From positions 7,321,001 through 7,385,000 of the forward strand of contig NZ_CP109178.1 of assembly GCF_036248255.1 (NCBI RefSeq): a stretch of DNA of 64,000 bases. The letters are read 5' to 3'. Every line of letters starts with the position of its first letter. Positions within the stretch are counted from its first letter, which is position 1. This document shows, in pieces, positions 26,451 through 35,500 of this stretch. The stretch comes from Streptomyces sp. NBC_01717. GTDB taxonomy: Bacteria; Actinomycetota; Actinomycetes; Streptomycetales; Streptomycetaceae. Position numbers and translations under genes: made by a program. Under the pieces are notes generated by a model. It was given only the letters and a program-made list of their open reading frames with translations, made no database searches and had not been told where the DNA came from.

Positions 26451-27242
26451 TCACGCGAAGGCGAGGTTGTAGAGACCGCCCGCGATCGCACCGCCGATGA
26501 GGGGGCCGACGACCGGGATCCAGGCGTAGCCCCAGTCGGAGCCACCCTTGTTCGGCAGCGGCAGCAGCGCGTGCACGATACGCGGACCGAGGTCGCGAAC
26601 GGGGTTGATTGCGTAACCGGTCGGGCCGCCGAGCGAGAGGCCGATGCTGACGACGACCAGGGAGGTGATCAGCGCGCCGAGCGTGCCGAGCCCGTTGCCG
26701 TCGTTGTTCAGGCCCTGGGTGAGGATCGCCAGGACCAGCACGACGGTGGCGATGACCTCGGTGGCCAGGTTCTGCACGGCGTTCCGGATCTCCGGGCCGG
26801 TCGAGAAGATGCCCAGCACCGGGCCGGCCTTCGGGGCGGCGGCCTGGTCGACCATGCCCTCTTCACTCGGTCGGCTGTACAGGGTCTCCGGGTCGGTCAG
26901 ATGGGCCCGGAACTGTCCGTAGTACGTCAGCCAGACCAGCACCGCGCCGATCATCGCGCCGAGCAGCTGGGAGCCGATGTACAGCGGTACGTCGCTCCAC
27001 GCGGTACCACCCTTGATCGCGAGGCCGATCGTGACCGCGGGGTTGAGGTGGGCCCCGGACACGCCGCCGGCCAGATACGCGGCCGTCAGTACTGCGAAAC
27101 CCCACCCGAAGGCGATCGAGAGCCAGCCGGCGTTCTGCGCCTTGGAGTGCTTGAGAGTGACGGCGGCACAGACACCACCGCCGAGCAGGATGAGTACGGC
27201 GGTACCGATGGTCTCGCCGATGAAGATGTCGGAGCTGGACAC
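26451..27242 (-). CDS. glpF: Glycerol uptake facilitator (aquaglyceroporin)
   Basis: GlpF is a membrane channel for glycerol diffusion. The 263-residue form from the GTG at 27242 ([13 protein letters not shown]), preceded by AAAGGAG, is preferred; the longer frame adds a basic non-membrane extension. Six membrane helices and both half-helix motifs are seen: NPAVT in [11 protein letters not shown] and NPVRD in [11 protein letters not shown]. The second motif with Asp after Arg (NPxRD) is typical of glycerol-conducting members rather than pure aquaporins. It is the first gene of glpF-glpK-glpD and is preceded by a GylR-like site. Confidence 0.94.
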   Translation of the reverse strand: MSSSDIFIGETIGTAVLILLGGGVCAAVTLKHSKAQNAGWLSIAFGWGFAVLTAAYLAGGVSGAHLNPAVTIGLAIKGGTAWSDVPLYIGSQLLGAMIGAVLVWLTYYGQFRAHLTDPETLYSRPSEEGMVDQAAAPKAGPVLGIFSTGPEIRNAVQNLATEVIATVVLVLAILTQGLNNDGNGLGTLGALITSLVVVSIGLSLGGPTGYAINPVRDLGPRIVHALLPLPNKGGSDWGYAWIPVVGPLIGGAIAGGLYNLAFA

Positions 27243-27365
27243 CCGCGACTCCTTTGTCCTTCGTCCAGGGAAGCCGAACCCCGGGTCCCTCCGGTGGTCC
27301 GCGCCCTCAGGTGAGGGCTTCACCGGCCCTTGGCACTGTCACACCCTAGCGCGTATTGCCGTTAG

Positions 27366-27383
27366 GTGTTCGACAATGCCGAC
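27366..27383 (-). promoter_or_regulatory. GylR-like site upstream of glpF
   Basis: GTGTTCGACAATGCCGAC shares GTTCGACAATGC with the site at 28261-28272 in front of gylR. It lies about 125 bases upstream of the glpF start, within the interval that separates it from gylR. Confidence 0.55.
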
Positions 27384-27473
27384 CGATGAACGGCAGTGTT
27401 TCTCCCCGGTGAATGAAGCGTCAAGGGTTGTGGGACGGATAACACGATCGTTACCGATGATCCGTCAAATCGG

Positions 27474-28238
27474 TCAGAAGCGCCCGGCGCCGAGATCCCG
27501 GGAGACCGCCCGCGCGCAGTCCCGTACGGCGGCCACCAGCTCGGGGCGCAGCTCGCCGTCGGAGCAGACCCGTTCCACCGCACCGGTCACCGCCACCGCG
27601 CCCACCGGCATCCGGCGCCGGTCGTGGATCGGTGCGGCCACCGCGGCCACTCCTTCCCAGGTCTCCTCCACGTCGGCCGCCCAGCCGCGCGCCCGGGTCA
27701 GATCGAGCACCGTCTCGAACTCCTCCAGATCGGTGACGGTGCGCGGGGTGAAGGGCTGCCGCTCGCCCTCGACGGCCTCGGTGTGTGCCACCGGGTCGTA
27801 CGCCGCCAGCACCTTGCCCAGCGCCGTGGAGTGCAGCGGCTGCATCGCCCCGACCTCCAGGACCTGCCGGCTGTCGTCGGGCCGGAACACGTGGTGGACG
27901 ATGAGCACGCCCTGCTGGTGCAGGACGCCCAGATGGGCGCTCTCGCCGCTGGAGCGGGCCAGGTCGTCCGTCCAGACCAGCGCGCGCGCCCGCAGCTCGT
28001 GGACGTCCAGATAGCTGTTGCCCAGGCGCAGCAGCTCGGCGCCCAGCTGGTAGCGCCCGGATGCCGCGTCCTGTTCGACGAAGCCCTCGTGCTGGAGCGT
28101 GCGCAGGATGCCGTGTGCGGTGCCCTTGGCCAGGCCCAGTGAGGAGGAGATGTCGGAGAGCCCCAGCCGACGTTCGCCACCTGCCAGCAGGCGCAGCATC
28201 GCCGCCGCCCGCTCGAGCGACTGGATGTTCTTGGCCAT
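27474..28238 (-). CDS. gylR: IclR-family glycerol operon regulator GylR
   Basis: GylR controls the glycerol operon in Streptomyces. The 254-residue form from the ATG at 28238 (MAKNIQSLERAAAMLRLLAGG) equals the length I recall for S. coelicolor GylR. The N-terminal winged helix contains LGLSDISSSLGLAKGTAHGILRTL (about 24-47). The C-terminal IclR effector domain includes HLGVLHQQGVLIVHH and LHSTALGKVLAAYDP. It lies directly upstream of glpF in the same direction, and matching sites precede both units. The long upstream extension of the frame would run through the operator and is rejected. Confidence 0.93.
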   Translation of the reverse strand: MAKNIQSLERAAAMLRLLAGGERRLGLSDISSSLGLAKGTAHGILRTLQHEGFVEQDAASGRYQLGAELLRLGNSYLDVHELRARALVWTDDLARSSGESAHLGVLHQQGVLIVHHVFRPDDSRQVLEVGAMQPLHSTALGKVLAAYDPVAHTEAVEGERQPFTPRTVTDLEEFETVLDLTRARGWAADVEETWEGVAAVAAPIHDRRRMPVGAVAVTGAVERVCSDGELRPELVAAVRDCARAVSRDLGAGRF

Positions 28239-28253
28239 GACGCCGTACTCCTC

Positions 28254-28277
28254 CATTGTGGTTCGACAATGCTGAAC
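28254..28277 (-). promoter_or_regulatory. GylR-like operator upstream of gylR
   Basis: CATTGT at 28254-28259 and ACAATG at 28266-28271 form a perfect inverted repeat. An overlapping GTTC...GAAC pair lies in GTTCGACAATGCTGAAC (28261-28277). The site starts 15 bases upstream of the gylR ATG, suggesting autoregulation. Confidence 0.6.
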
Positions 28278-28478
28278 ACTATCGGTCGATGTCGACCCAT
28301 GTCCGGTCGTGCGGGAAACCTGCTCGACTGCTCGGATCCGGATAGCCCCCCGCACAGCATGCCGTCCGTCACGTGGGACACAGTGACGCTCCGAGGCGCT
28401 GCCCGGCTACCCTGACGAGGTGCGGCCTCTTCCGGAAGCCGTGAAGCCGACAGCCGTCGCATCCCAGGGAGCACATCC

Positions 28479-31400
28479 ATGGCCTCGTTGCCGACCCCTT
28501 CCGCCGACAGCCGGAACCGAGCCGAAGCCCTCCGCGAGGCGCTCGCCACCCGAGTGGTCGTGGCCGACGGTGCCATGGGCACCATGCTCCAGGCGCAGGA
28601 TCCCACCCTCGAGGACTTCCAGAACCTCGAAGGCTGCAACGAGATCCTCAACGTCACCCGCCCGGACATCGTGCGCTCCGTGCACGAGGAGTACTTCGCG
28701 GTCGGTGTGGACTGTGTGGAGACGAACACCTTCGGTGCCAACGCCTCGGCCCTGGGCGAGTACGACATTCCCGAGCGCATCCACGAACTCTCCGAGTCCG
28801 GCGCGCGCATCGCCCGCGAGGTGGCCGACGAGTTCACCGCCTCCACCGGACAGCAGCGCTGGGTGCTCGGCTCCATCGGCCCCGGCACCAAGCTGCCGAC
28901 CCTGGGCCACGCGCCGTACACCGTGCTCCGCGACGGTTTCCAGCAGAACGCCGAGGGCCTGATCGCCGGCGGCGCGGACGCGCTCATCATCGAGACGACG
29001 CAGGACCTCCTGCAGACCAAGGCCGCGGTACTGGGTGCGCGACGGGCGCTCGAGGCGATGGGCAGCGACCTTCCGCTGCTGTGCTCGCTGGCGTTCGAGA
29101 CGACCGGGACGATGCTGCTCGGCTCGGAGATCGGTGCCGCGCTGACCGCACTCGAACCGCTCGGCGTCGACATGATCGGCCTGAACTGCTCGACCGGCCC
29201 GGCGGAGATGAGCGAGCATCTGCGCTACCTCACGCGCCACTCGCGTATCCCGTTGCTCTGCATGCCCAACGCCGGACTGCCGGTCCTCACCAAGGACGGC
29301 GCGCACTTCCCGCTCGGCCCCGAAGGACTGGCCGACGCCCAGGAGACGTTCGTCCAGGAGTACGGCCTCTCGCTGGTCGGCGGCTGCTGCGGTACGACTC
29401 CGGAGCACCTGCGGCAGGTCGTCGAGCGCGTGCGCGGCGCGGCCCTCGTCCTCCGTGACCCGCGGCCCGAGCCCGGCGCCGCCTCGCTGTACCAGACCGT
29501 CCCGTTCCGTCAGGACACCTCGTACCTCGCCATCGGCGAGCGGACGAACGCCAACGGATCCAAGAAGTTCCGTGAGGCCATGCTGGAGGCCCGCTGGGAC
29601 GACTGCGTGGAGATGGCGCGCGACCAGATCCGGGAGGGCGCGCACATGCTCGACCTCTGCGTCGACTACGTCGGCCGCGACGGTGTCGCGGACATGGAGG
29701 AACTGGCCGGCCGCTTCGCCACCGCCTCCACGCTCCCGATCGTGCTCGACTCCACCGAGCTGCCGGTCCTGCGGGCCGGACTGGAGAAGCTCGGCGGCCG
29801 GGCCGTTCTCAACTCCGTCAACTACGAGGACGGCGACGGCCCGGAGTCGCGCTTCGCCAAGGTCACCGCACTGGCTGTCGAACACGGCGCCGCGTTGATC
29901 GCCCTGACCATCGACGAGGAGGGCCAGGCCCGCACCGTCGAGCACAAGGTCGCCGTCGCCGAGCGGCTCATCGAGGACCTGACCGGCAACTGGGGCGTCC
30001 ACGAGTCGGACATCCTCATCGACACGCTGACCTTCACCATCTGCACCGGTCAGGAGGAATCCCGGAAGGACGGCATCGCCACCATCGGCGCCATCCGCGA
30101 GCTCAAGCGGCGCCATCCCGACGTCCAGACCACGCTCGGCCTGTCGAACATCTCCTTCGGTCTCAACCCGGCCGCTCGAGTCGTCCTGAACTCCGTCTTC
30201 CTCGACGAGTGCGTCAAGGCCGGTCTCGACTCCGCGATCGTGCACGCCTCGAAGATCCTGCCGATCGCGCGCCTGGAGGAGGAGCAGGTGAAGGTCGCAC
30301 TCGACCTCATCTACGACCGCCGCGCCGAAGGCTACGACCCGTTGCAGCGGCTCATGGAGCTCTTCGAGGGCGTCAACATGAAGTCGATGAAGGCCGGCAA
30401 GGCCGAGGAGCTCCTCGCGCTGCCGCTCGACGAGCGCCTCCAGCGCCGCATCATCGACGGCGAGAAGAACGGCCTGGAGACCGACCTCGCCGAGGCACTG
30501 CAGACCCGTCCGGCCCTCGACATCGTCAACGACACCCTGCTCGAGGGCATGAAGGTCGTCGGCGAACTGTTCGGTTCCGGCCAGATGCAGCTGCCGTTCG
30601 TGCTCCAGTCCGCCGAGGTCATGAAGTCCGCCGTGGCCTACCTGGAACCGCACATGGAGAAGTCCGACGCGGAGGGCAAGGGCACGATCGTCCTGGCCAC
30701 CGTCCGTGGCGACGTCCACGACATCGGTAAGAACCTCGTCGACATCATCCTGTCCAACAACGGCTTCAACGTCGTCAACATCGGCATCAAGCAGCCGGTC
30801 TCCGCGATCCTGGAGGCCGCGCAGGAGCACCGCGCCGATGTCATCGGCATGTCCGGCCTCCTGGTGAAGTCCACCGTGATCATGAAGGAGAACCTGGAGG
30901 AGCTGAACCAGCGCAAGCTGGCCGCCGAATATCCGGTGATCCTCGGCGGCGCGGCTCTCACCAGGGCCTATGTCGAGCAGGACCTCCACGAGATCTACGA
31001 GGGCGAGGTCCGCTACGCCCGGGACGCGTTCGAGGGCCTGCGCCTGATGGATGCCCTGATCGCGGTGAAGCGCGGCGTCCCCGGCGCGACTCTCCCGGAG
31101 CTCAAGCAGCGCCGGGTGCCCAAGCGGGAGACCGCCGTACTGGAGGTCGACGAGCCGGAGGAAGGCGTCCGCTCCGACGTCGCCACCGACAACCCGGTCC
31201 CCGAGCCCCCGTTCTGGGGCACCCGCGTCGTCAAGGGCATCCAGCTCAAGGAGTACGCCTCCTGGCTCGACGAGGGTGCGCTCTTCAAGGGGCAGTGGGG
31301 CCTGAAGCAGGCCCGCGCCGGTGACGGACCGACGTACGAGGAGCTCGTGGAGGCCGAGGGCCGCCCGCACCTGCGCGGTTGGCTCGACAAGCTGCACACC

Positions 31401-31991
31401 GAGAACCTGCTGGAAGCCGCCGTCGTCTACGGCTACTTCCCCTGCGTGTCCAAGGGCGACGACCTGATCCTGCTCCACGAGGACGGCTCGGAGCGCACCC
31501 GCTTCACCTTCCCGCGCCAGCGCCGCGGCCGCCGCCTCTGTCTCGCGGACTTCTTCCGTCCCGAGGAGTCCGGCGAGACCGATGTGATCGGCCTCCAGGT
31601 CGTCACGGTCGGCTCGAAGATCGGCGGGGAGACCGCCAAGCTCTTCGAGGCCAACTCCTACCGCGACTACCTGGAGCTGCACGGCCTCTCCGTCCAGCTG
31701 GCCGAGGCCCTCGCCGAGTACTGGCACGCCCGGGTCCGCTCCGAGCTCGGCTTCGGCGGCGAGGACCCGGCCGACGTCGAGGACATGTTCGCGCTGAAGT
31801 ACCGCGGTGCGCGCTTCTCCCTCGGCTACGGCGCCTGCCCCGATCTCGAGGACCGGGCGAAGATCGCCGACCTGCTCCGGCCCGAGCGGATCGGGGTGCA
31901 CCTCTCCGAGGAGTTCCAGCTGCACCCGGAGCAGTCCACCGACGCGATCGTCATCCATCACCCGGAGGCGAAGTACTTCAACGCGCGGTAG
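28479..31991 (+). CDS. metH: Cobalamin-dependent methionine synthase
   Basis: MetH transfers the methyl group of 5-methyltetrahydrofolate to homocysteine through methylcobalamin. All four modules are present in 1170 residues: the homocysteine domain (1 to about 320, with zinc ligands in NCSTGP and GGCCGTTPEHL) and the pterin-binding domain (about 340-610, IGERTNANGSKKF). The cobalamin domain has DVHDIGKN with the cobalt-ligating His at about 747. The reactivation domain (about 880-1170) has the AdoMet-binding YFPCVSKGDD and ARFSLGYGACPDLEDR. It is a single gene. I looked for a cobalamin or SAM riboswitch in the 240-base leader and could not support one. Confidence 0.96.
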   Translation: MASLPTPSADSRNRAEALREALATRVVVADGAMGTMLQAQDPTLEDFQNLEGCNEILNVTRPDIVRSVHEEYFAVGVDCVETNTFGANASALGEYDIPERIHELSESGARIAREVADEFTASTGQQRWVLGSIGPGTKLPTLGHAPYTVLRDGFQQNAEGLIAGGADALIIETTQDLLQTKAAVLGARRALEAMGSDLPLLCSLAFETTGTMLLGSEIGAALTALEPLGVDMIGLNCSTGPAEMSEHLRYLTRHSRIPLLCMPNAGLPVLTKDGAHFPLGPEGLADAQETFVQEYGLSLVGGCCGTTPEHLRQVVERVRGAALVLRDPRPEPGAASLYQTVPFRQDTSYLAIGERTNANGSKKFREAMLEARWDDCVEMARDQIREGAHMLDLCVDYVGRDGVADMEELAGRFATASTLPIVLDSTELPVLRAGLEKLGGRAVLNSVNYEDGDGPESRFAKVTALAVEHGAALIALTIDEEGQARTVEHKVAVAERLIEDLTGNWGVHESDILIDTLTFTICTGQEESRKDGIATIGAIRELKRRHPDVQTTLGLSNISFGLNPAARVVLNSVFLDECVKAGLDSAIVHASKILPIARLEEEQVKVALDLIYDRRAEGYDPLQRLMELFEGVNMKSMKAGKAEELLALPLDERLQRRIIDGEKNGLETDLAEALQTRPALDIVNDTLLEGMKVVGELFGSGQMQLPFVLQSAEVMKSAVAYLEPHMEKSDAEGKGTIVLATVRGDVHDIGKNLVDIILSNNGFNVVNIGIKQPVSAILEAAQEHRADVIGMSGLLVKSTVIMKENLEELNQRKLAAEYPVILGGAALTRAYVEQDLHEIYEGEVRYARDAFEGLRLMDALIAVKRGVPGATLPELKQRRVPKRETAVLEVDEPEEGVRSDVATDNPVPEPPFWGTRVVKGIQLKEYASWLDEGALFKGQWGLKQARAGDGPTYEELVEAEGRPHLRGWLDKLHTENLLEAAVVYGYFPCVSKGDDLILLHEDGSERTRFTFPRQRRGRRLCLADFFRPEESGETDVIGLQVVTVGSKIGGETAKLFEANSYRDYLELHGLSVQLAEALAEYWHARVRSELGFGGEDPADVEDMFALKYRGARFSLGYGACPDLEDRAKIADLLRPERIGVHLSEEFQLHPEQSTDAIVIHHPEAKYFNAR

Positions 31992-32041
31992 CGACTCGAC
32001 GCGTCGTAGCGGGACAAGTCGTACACTGGTCGGTCCAGTGC

Positions 32042-32080
32042 AGGCCGGTCGCCTTTTCCTCCGGAAACGGTGACCGGCCT
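32042..32080 (+). terminator. Hairpin between metH and HAD phosphatase
   Basis: AGGCCGGTC at 32042-32050 pairs with GACCGGCCT at 32072-32080. GCC/GGT just inside extends the stem partly. It lies 50 bases after the metH stop. Confidence 0.6.
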
Positions 32081-32107
32081 TCTCGTCCCTCGTGGAAGGT
32101 GTGCCGC

Positions 32108-32809
32108 ATGACCAGTACGGTCTCCGCGTCCTTGACCCGTATGGCCGACGGCGCCGCCCTTCAGGCCGTCTTTCTAGACATGGACGGCACCCTGGTCGAC
32201 ACCGAGGGCTTCTGGTGGGACGCCGAAGTCGAAGTCTTCGCCGATCTCGGTCACCGGCTGGACGAGGCGTGGAGGAACGTGGTCGTCGGCGGCCCGATGA
32301 CCCGCAGCGCCGGCTACCTCATCGATGTCACCGGCGCGGACATCACGCTTCCCGAGCTGACCGTGCTGCTCAACGACCGCTTCGAGGCGCGTATCGGCCG
32401 CGGTGTACCGCTGATGCCGGGCGCCGCCCGGCTGCTCGCCGAGCTGGCGGCCCACGAGGTGCCGACCGCCCTGGTCTCCGCCTCGCACCGGCGCATCATC
32501 GACCGGGTGCTGGACTCGGTCGGGCACCACCATTTCTCGCTCACCGTCGCAGGCGACGAGGTCTCCCGGACGAAGCCGCACCCGGAGCCCTATCTCACCG
32601 CCGCCTCGGGCTTCGGGGTGGCTCCGGAGCGCTGCGCGGTCATCGAGGACACCGCGACCGGTGTCGCCGCGGCGGAGGCCGCCGGCTGCCGGGTCGTCGC
32701 CGTGCCGTCCGTGGCACCGATCGCACCCGCCTCCGGACGGGTCGTCGTGGGCTCCCTCGAAGAAGTCGATCTCGCATTTCTCCGGGGACTGGTCACTGGA
32801 GTGCGTTGA
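32108..32809 (+). CDS. HAD-superfamily hydrolase
   Basis: This is a 233-residue phosphatase or phosphomutase-like protein of HAD subfamily IA. Motif I is FLDMDGTLVDTEG, with the nucleophile Asp at about 24. Motif II is the Ser in ALVSASHRR, motif III is the Lys in VSRTKPHPEPY, and motif IV is CAVIEDTATGVAAAEAAG. The alpha-helical cap lies between motifs I and II. The start at 32108 has GGAAGG upstream. The substrate is not predictable; relatives include beta-phosphoglucomutases and broad sugar-phosphate phosphatases. Confidence 0.88.
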   Translation: MTSTVSASLTRMADGAALQAVFLDMDGTLVDTEGFWWDAEVEVFADLGHRLDEAWRNVVVGGPMTRSAGYLIDVTGADITLPELTVLLNDRFEARIGRGVPLMPGAARLLAELAAHEVPTALVSASHRRIIDRVLDSVGHHHFSLTVAGDEVSRTKPHPEPYLTAASGFGVAPERCAVIEDTATGVAAAEAAGCRVVAVPSVAPIAPASGRVVVGSLEEVDLAFLRGLVTGVR

Positions 32810-32818
32810 TACGTATAC

Positions 32819-32854
32819 CGAGAGTATTTCTGTGAATAAACAGCAAAACTCTCG
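32819..32854 (+). other. AT-rich interrupted hairpin after HAD gene
   Basis: CGAGAGT (32819-32825) pairs with ACTCTCG (32848-32854), and CTGT (32830-32833) pairs with ACAG (32840-32843) inside it. The symmetric ATTT and CAAA internal loops and the GAATAA apical loop make it unlike the GC-rich terminators around it. Confidence 0.45.
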
Positions 32855-32928
32855 CCGCTGCGATGTGCGCATTTCGTCGTACGTGCGTGTGGGTAAGGCG
32901 GGGCCGTGCCAACGGCAAGGAATTGCTC

Positions 32929-32950
32929 GGGCGTGAGTTTTATCACGCCC
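32929..32950 (+). terminator. Hairpin terminator, GGGCGTGA stem
   Basis: GGGCGTGA at 32929-32936 pairs perfectly with TCACGCCC at 32943-32950 around a GTTTTA loop. CGGGCTTTTGG follows, giving a short U-run. Confidence 0.65.
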
Positions 32951-33172
32951 CGGGCTTTTGGAGCCCTTCAAGATCGACCCAGCTGTCCGTTTTGATCCAC
33001 CGGTCTGTCCCGATTCATGAATACCTGTACGGAACGTTCCCCGCTCGGGAAATCGGCTCGCAGACCATTCCCCTCATCATTCGATTACACAGCGCAGAGC
33101 ACCCGTCCGGCATTACCGGTGGCGCCTACTAATGTCGTTTTCTCAATGGCCGGATGAGGGAGAACGTCCAAG

Positions 33173-34774
33173 ATGAACCGCAAGACTCTGGTGCTGCCGG
33201 CCGTCGTCGGCCTGCTCGCGCCCGTACTCGCCGCCTGCGGCGGGACGGACAGCGGGAGCGATGGCAAGGCCGCCATCGTTGTCGGCACCACGGACCAGTT
33301 CGTCGCCACCGAGGACAACCCCGCGCCGCTCGACCCCGCCATAGGCTACGAAGCAGGCGTCTGGAACGTCCTGCGGCAGACCGTGCAGACCCTGACCCAC
33401 GTGCCGCGTGGCGGCGGCCAGCCTGTCCCCGAGGCCGCCAGGAGCTGCACCTTCACCGACCGGGAGAACGAGAGCTACCGCTGCAAGCTGCGCAGCGGCC
33501 TCACGTTCGCCGACGGCACGCCCGTCACCGCCGAGGACGTCAAGTACTCCATCAACCGCGTCATCGACATCAAGTCCGACAGTGGCCCCGTCGGTCTGCT
33601 CACCAACATCGACACGATCGAGACGAGCGGTGCCGACGAAGTCATCTTCCATCTGAAGACGCCGGACGCGACCTTCCCGTACAAGCTCGCCACCCCGGCC
33701 GCAGGCATCGTGCAGAAGAGCAAGTACCCGGCGAGGTCCCCGCGCAGCGGCTTCCAGGTCGACGGCTCCGGTCCGTACACGATGAAGCCGGAGGTCAGGA
33801 ACGACCAGGTCGTCAAGGTCGTCTTCACCAGGAACCCGCGCTACAAGGGCGATCTGAACGTCCTGAACGACAAGGTCGAGCTGGACCTCTTCCCCGACGC
33901 CAAGGCGATGGGCAAGGCGCTCGACGCCCAGAAGATCGACATGATGACCCGCACCATGTCTCCCGGGCAGGCTCAGCAGATGCTGGAGCAGCCGAAGGAC
34001 GGCATCGAGCTCACCGAGATGCCCGGCCTCGCCATCAGCTATCTCGCCTTCGACACCACCGACCCCGCGGTGGAGAGCAAGGCCGTCCGGCAGGCCATCG
34101 CCCAGGTCGTCGACCGAGGCCAGATCGCCGGGCAGGTCTACGGCGCCACCGCCGAGCCGCTCTACTCGCTCATCCCGTCCAGCATCACCGGACACACCAA
34201 CTCGTTCTACAACAAGTACGGCGAGCCCAGCACCACCAAGGCCGCCGCCATCCTGCAGGCCGCCGGCATACAGACACCGGTGAAATTCACCCTGCACTAC
34301 ACGACCGACCACTACGGGCCCGCCACCGCCACCGAGTTCAAGGCGCTGAAGAAGCAGCTCAACGCCACCGGGCTGTTCGACGTCGACGTCAAGGGCACCC
34401 CCTGGGCGAAGTACCGCCCCGCCCAGAAGCGCGGCGACTACGCCGTCTACGGCATGGGCTGGTTCCCCGACTTCCCGGACCCGGACAACTACACGGCGCC
34501 GTTCCTCGACAAGAACAACTTCCTCAACTCGCCGTACAGGTCCGCACTGGCCCAGAACACGCTGATCCCGCAGTCCCGCCGGGAGGAAGACCGGGCCTCG
34601 GCCGCCAAGACCTTCCAGAAGCTCCAGGACATCGTCGCCGCCGACGTTCCCGTACTTCCGATCTGGCAGGGCAAGCAGTACGTCGCCTCCCGCGACGGCC
34701 TCACCGGCGTCGAGTGGTCGATCAATTCCTCGGCCGACCTGCAGCTCTGGGAGCTCGGCCGCAGCGCCGTCTGA
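33173..34774 (+). CDS. Orphan oligopeptide-type ABC substrate-binding lipoprotein
   Basis: This 533-residue lipoprotein has a signal ending in the lipobox LAAC (Cys22), followed by a Gly/Ser linker. The rest is a family 5 (DppA/OppA-type) binding protein: LRSGLTFADGTPVTAEDVKYSINRV, GSGPYTM, VRQAIAQVVDRG and the C-terminal PVLPIWQGKQYVASRDG. No permease or ATPase gene is adjacent, so it must work with a transporter encoded elsewhere, or act as a sensor. The ligand may be a peptide, but nickel, heme and oligosaccharide binders share the fold. It is convergent with the response regulator gene. Confidence 0.87.
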   Translation: MNRKTLVLPAVVGLLAPVLAACGGTDSGSDGKAAIVVGTTDQFVATEDNPAPLDPAIGYEAGVWNVLRQTVQTLTHVPRGGGQPVPEAARSCTFTDRENESYRCKLRSGLTFADGTPVTAEDVKYSINRVIDIKSDSGPVGLLTNIDTIETSGADEVIFHLKTPDATFPYKLATPAAGIVQKSKYPARSPRSGFQVDGSGPYTMKPEVRNDQVVKVVFTRNPRYKGDLNVLNDKVELDLFPDAKAMGKALDAQKIDMMTRTMSPGQAQQMLEQPKDGIELTEMPGLAISYLAFDTTDPAVESKAVRQAIAQVVDRGQIAGQVYGATAEPLYSLIPSSITGHTNSFYNKYGEPSTTKAAAILQAAGIQTPVKFTLHYTTDHYGPATATEFKALKKQLNATGLFDVDVKGTPWAKYRPAQKRGDYAVYGMGWFPDFPDPDNYTAPFLDKNNFLNSPYRSALAQNTLIPQSRREEDRASAAKTFQKLQDIVAADVPVLPIWQGKQYVASRDGLTGVEWSINSSADLQLWELGRSAV

Positions 34775-34786
34775 ATCACGGTGCCA

Positions 34787-34835
34787 CCCCGGCGCCCCGT
34801 CCCGGCCGCACCGGCCGGATCACTGGGCGCCGGGG
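34787..34835. terminator. Possible bidirectional hairpin
   Basis: CCCCGGCGCC at 34787-34796 pairs with GGCGCCGGGG at 34826-34835 across a long loop. The right arm lies inside the last codons of the response regulator gene, so its function is uncertain. Confidence 0.4.
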
Positions 34836-35491
34836 CGCACCAGCCCGCTCTCGTACGCGTATACCGCGGCCTGCACCCGGTCGCGCAGCCCCAGCTTCGT
34901 CAGCACATGACCCACATGCGTCTTGACCGTCGTCTCGCTGACGAACAGGTCGGCGGCGATCTCCGCATTCGACAGGCCGCGGGCCACCAGCTTCAACACC
35001 TCCACCTCACGCTCCGTCAGCGTGTGCAGCGTGTCCGGCACGGCGTCCTCGCCCGACGGCAGATGGTCCGCGTACTTGTCCAGCAGCCTGCGGGTGATGC
35101 TCGGGGCCAGCATCGCCTCGCCCGCCGCGACCACCCGGATCGCCTGCACCAGCTCATTGGCCGGAGCATCCTTCAGCAGAAAGCCGCTGGCGCCGGCACG
35201 CAACGCCTCCACCACGTACTCGTCGAGATCGAACGTGGTCAGCACCAGCACCTTCGCCGGACCGTCCCGTCCCGGCCCGGTGATCTGACGCGTCGCCTCG
35301 ACGCCGTCCATCCGCGGCATGCGGATGTCCATCAGCACCACATCGGGCTGCAGCGCCCGCACCTGATCGAGGGCCTGGAGGCCGTCACCGGCCTCACCCA
35401 CCACCGCAAGATCTCCCTCGGCCTCCAGAATCATCCGGAAGCCGGTGCGCAGCAGCGGCTGGTCATCGACCAGTAGGACGCGGATTGCCAC
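34820..35491 (-). CDS. Orphan NarL/LuxR-type response regulator
   Basis: This is a 223-residue two-component regulator. The receiver domain (1-120) has the acidic pair D9-D10, the phosphoacceptor D55 in VVLMDIRMPRMDG, TTF and the conserved Lys in LLKDAP. The LuxR-type helix-turn-helix (about 155-215) has LTEREVEVLKLVARGLSNAEIA. No histidine kinase gene is adjacent on either side, which is atypical for NarL-class regulators. The upstream gene on the same strand is a RecB-family nuclease ending nine bases before this start, so the two may be co-transcribed. Confidence 0.92.
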   Translation of the reverse strand: MAIRVLLVDDQPLLRTGFRMILEAEGDLAVVGEAGDGLQALDQVRALQPDVVLMDIRMPRMDGVEATRQITGPGRDGPAKVLVLTTFDLDEYVVEALRAGASGFLLKDAPANELVQAIRVVAAGEAMLAPSITRRLLDKYADHLPSGEDAVPDTLHTLTEREVEVLKLVARGLSNAEIAADLFVSETTVKTHVGHVLTKLGLRDRVQAAVYAYESGLVRPGAQ

Positions 35492-35500
35492 CAGATCTCC

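Larger units (their letters stand above)
32810..33172. other. Relatively AT-rich intergenic region of 363 bases
   Basis: No convincing gene is present. It contains an AT-rich interrupted hairpin (32819-32854), a compact hairpin (32929-32950) and a perfect 10-bp palindrome GGAACGTTCC (33031-33040). The final part is the leader of the oligopeptide-binding gene. Base composition is visibly less GC-rich than the flanking genes. Confidence 0.6.

Noticed and set aside
28239..28478. Cobalamin or SAM riboswitch upstream of metH
   Set aside because: I could not find a B12-box-like segment or SAM-I core. The interval is explained by the gylR operator and an ordinary leader.
28407..31961. A 1184-codon minus-strand open frame opposite metH
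   Set aside because: It mirrors the metH codon pattern, has low-complexity Asp/Arg/Val-rich sequence and no domain. metH on the plus strand is unambiguous.
32863..33132. An 89-codon plus-strand frame in the AT-rich gap
   Set aside because: It runs through a terminator-like hairpin, lacks a clear ribosome-binding site and shows no family resemblance.
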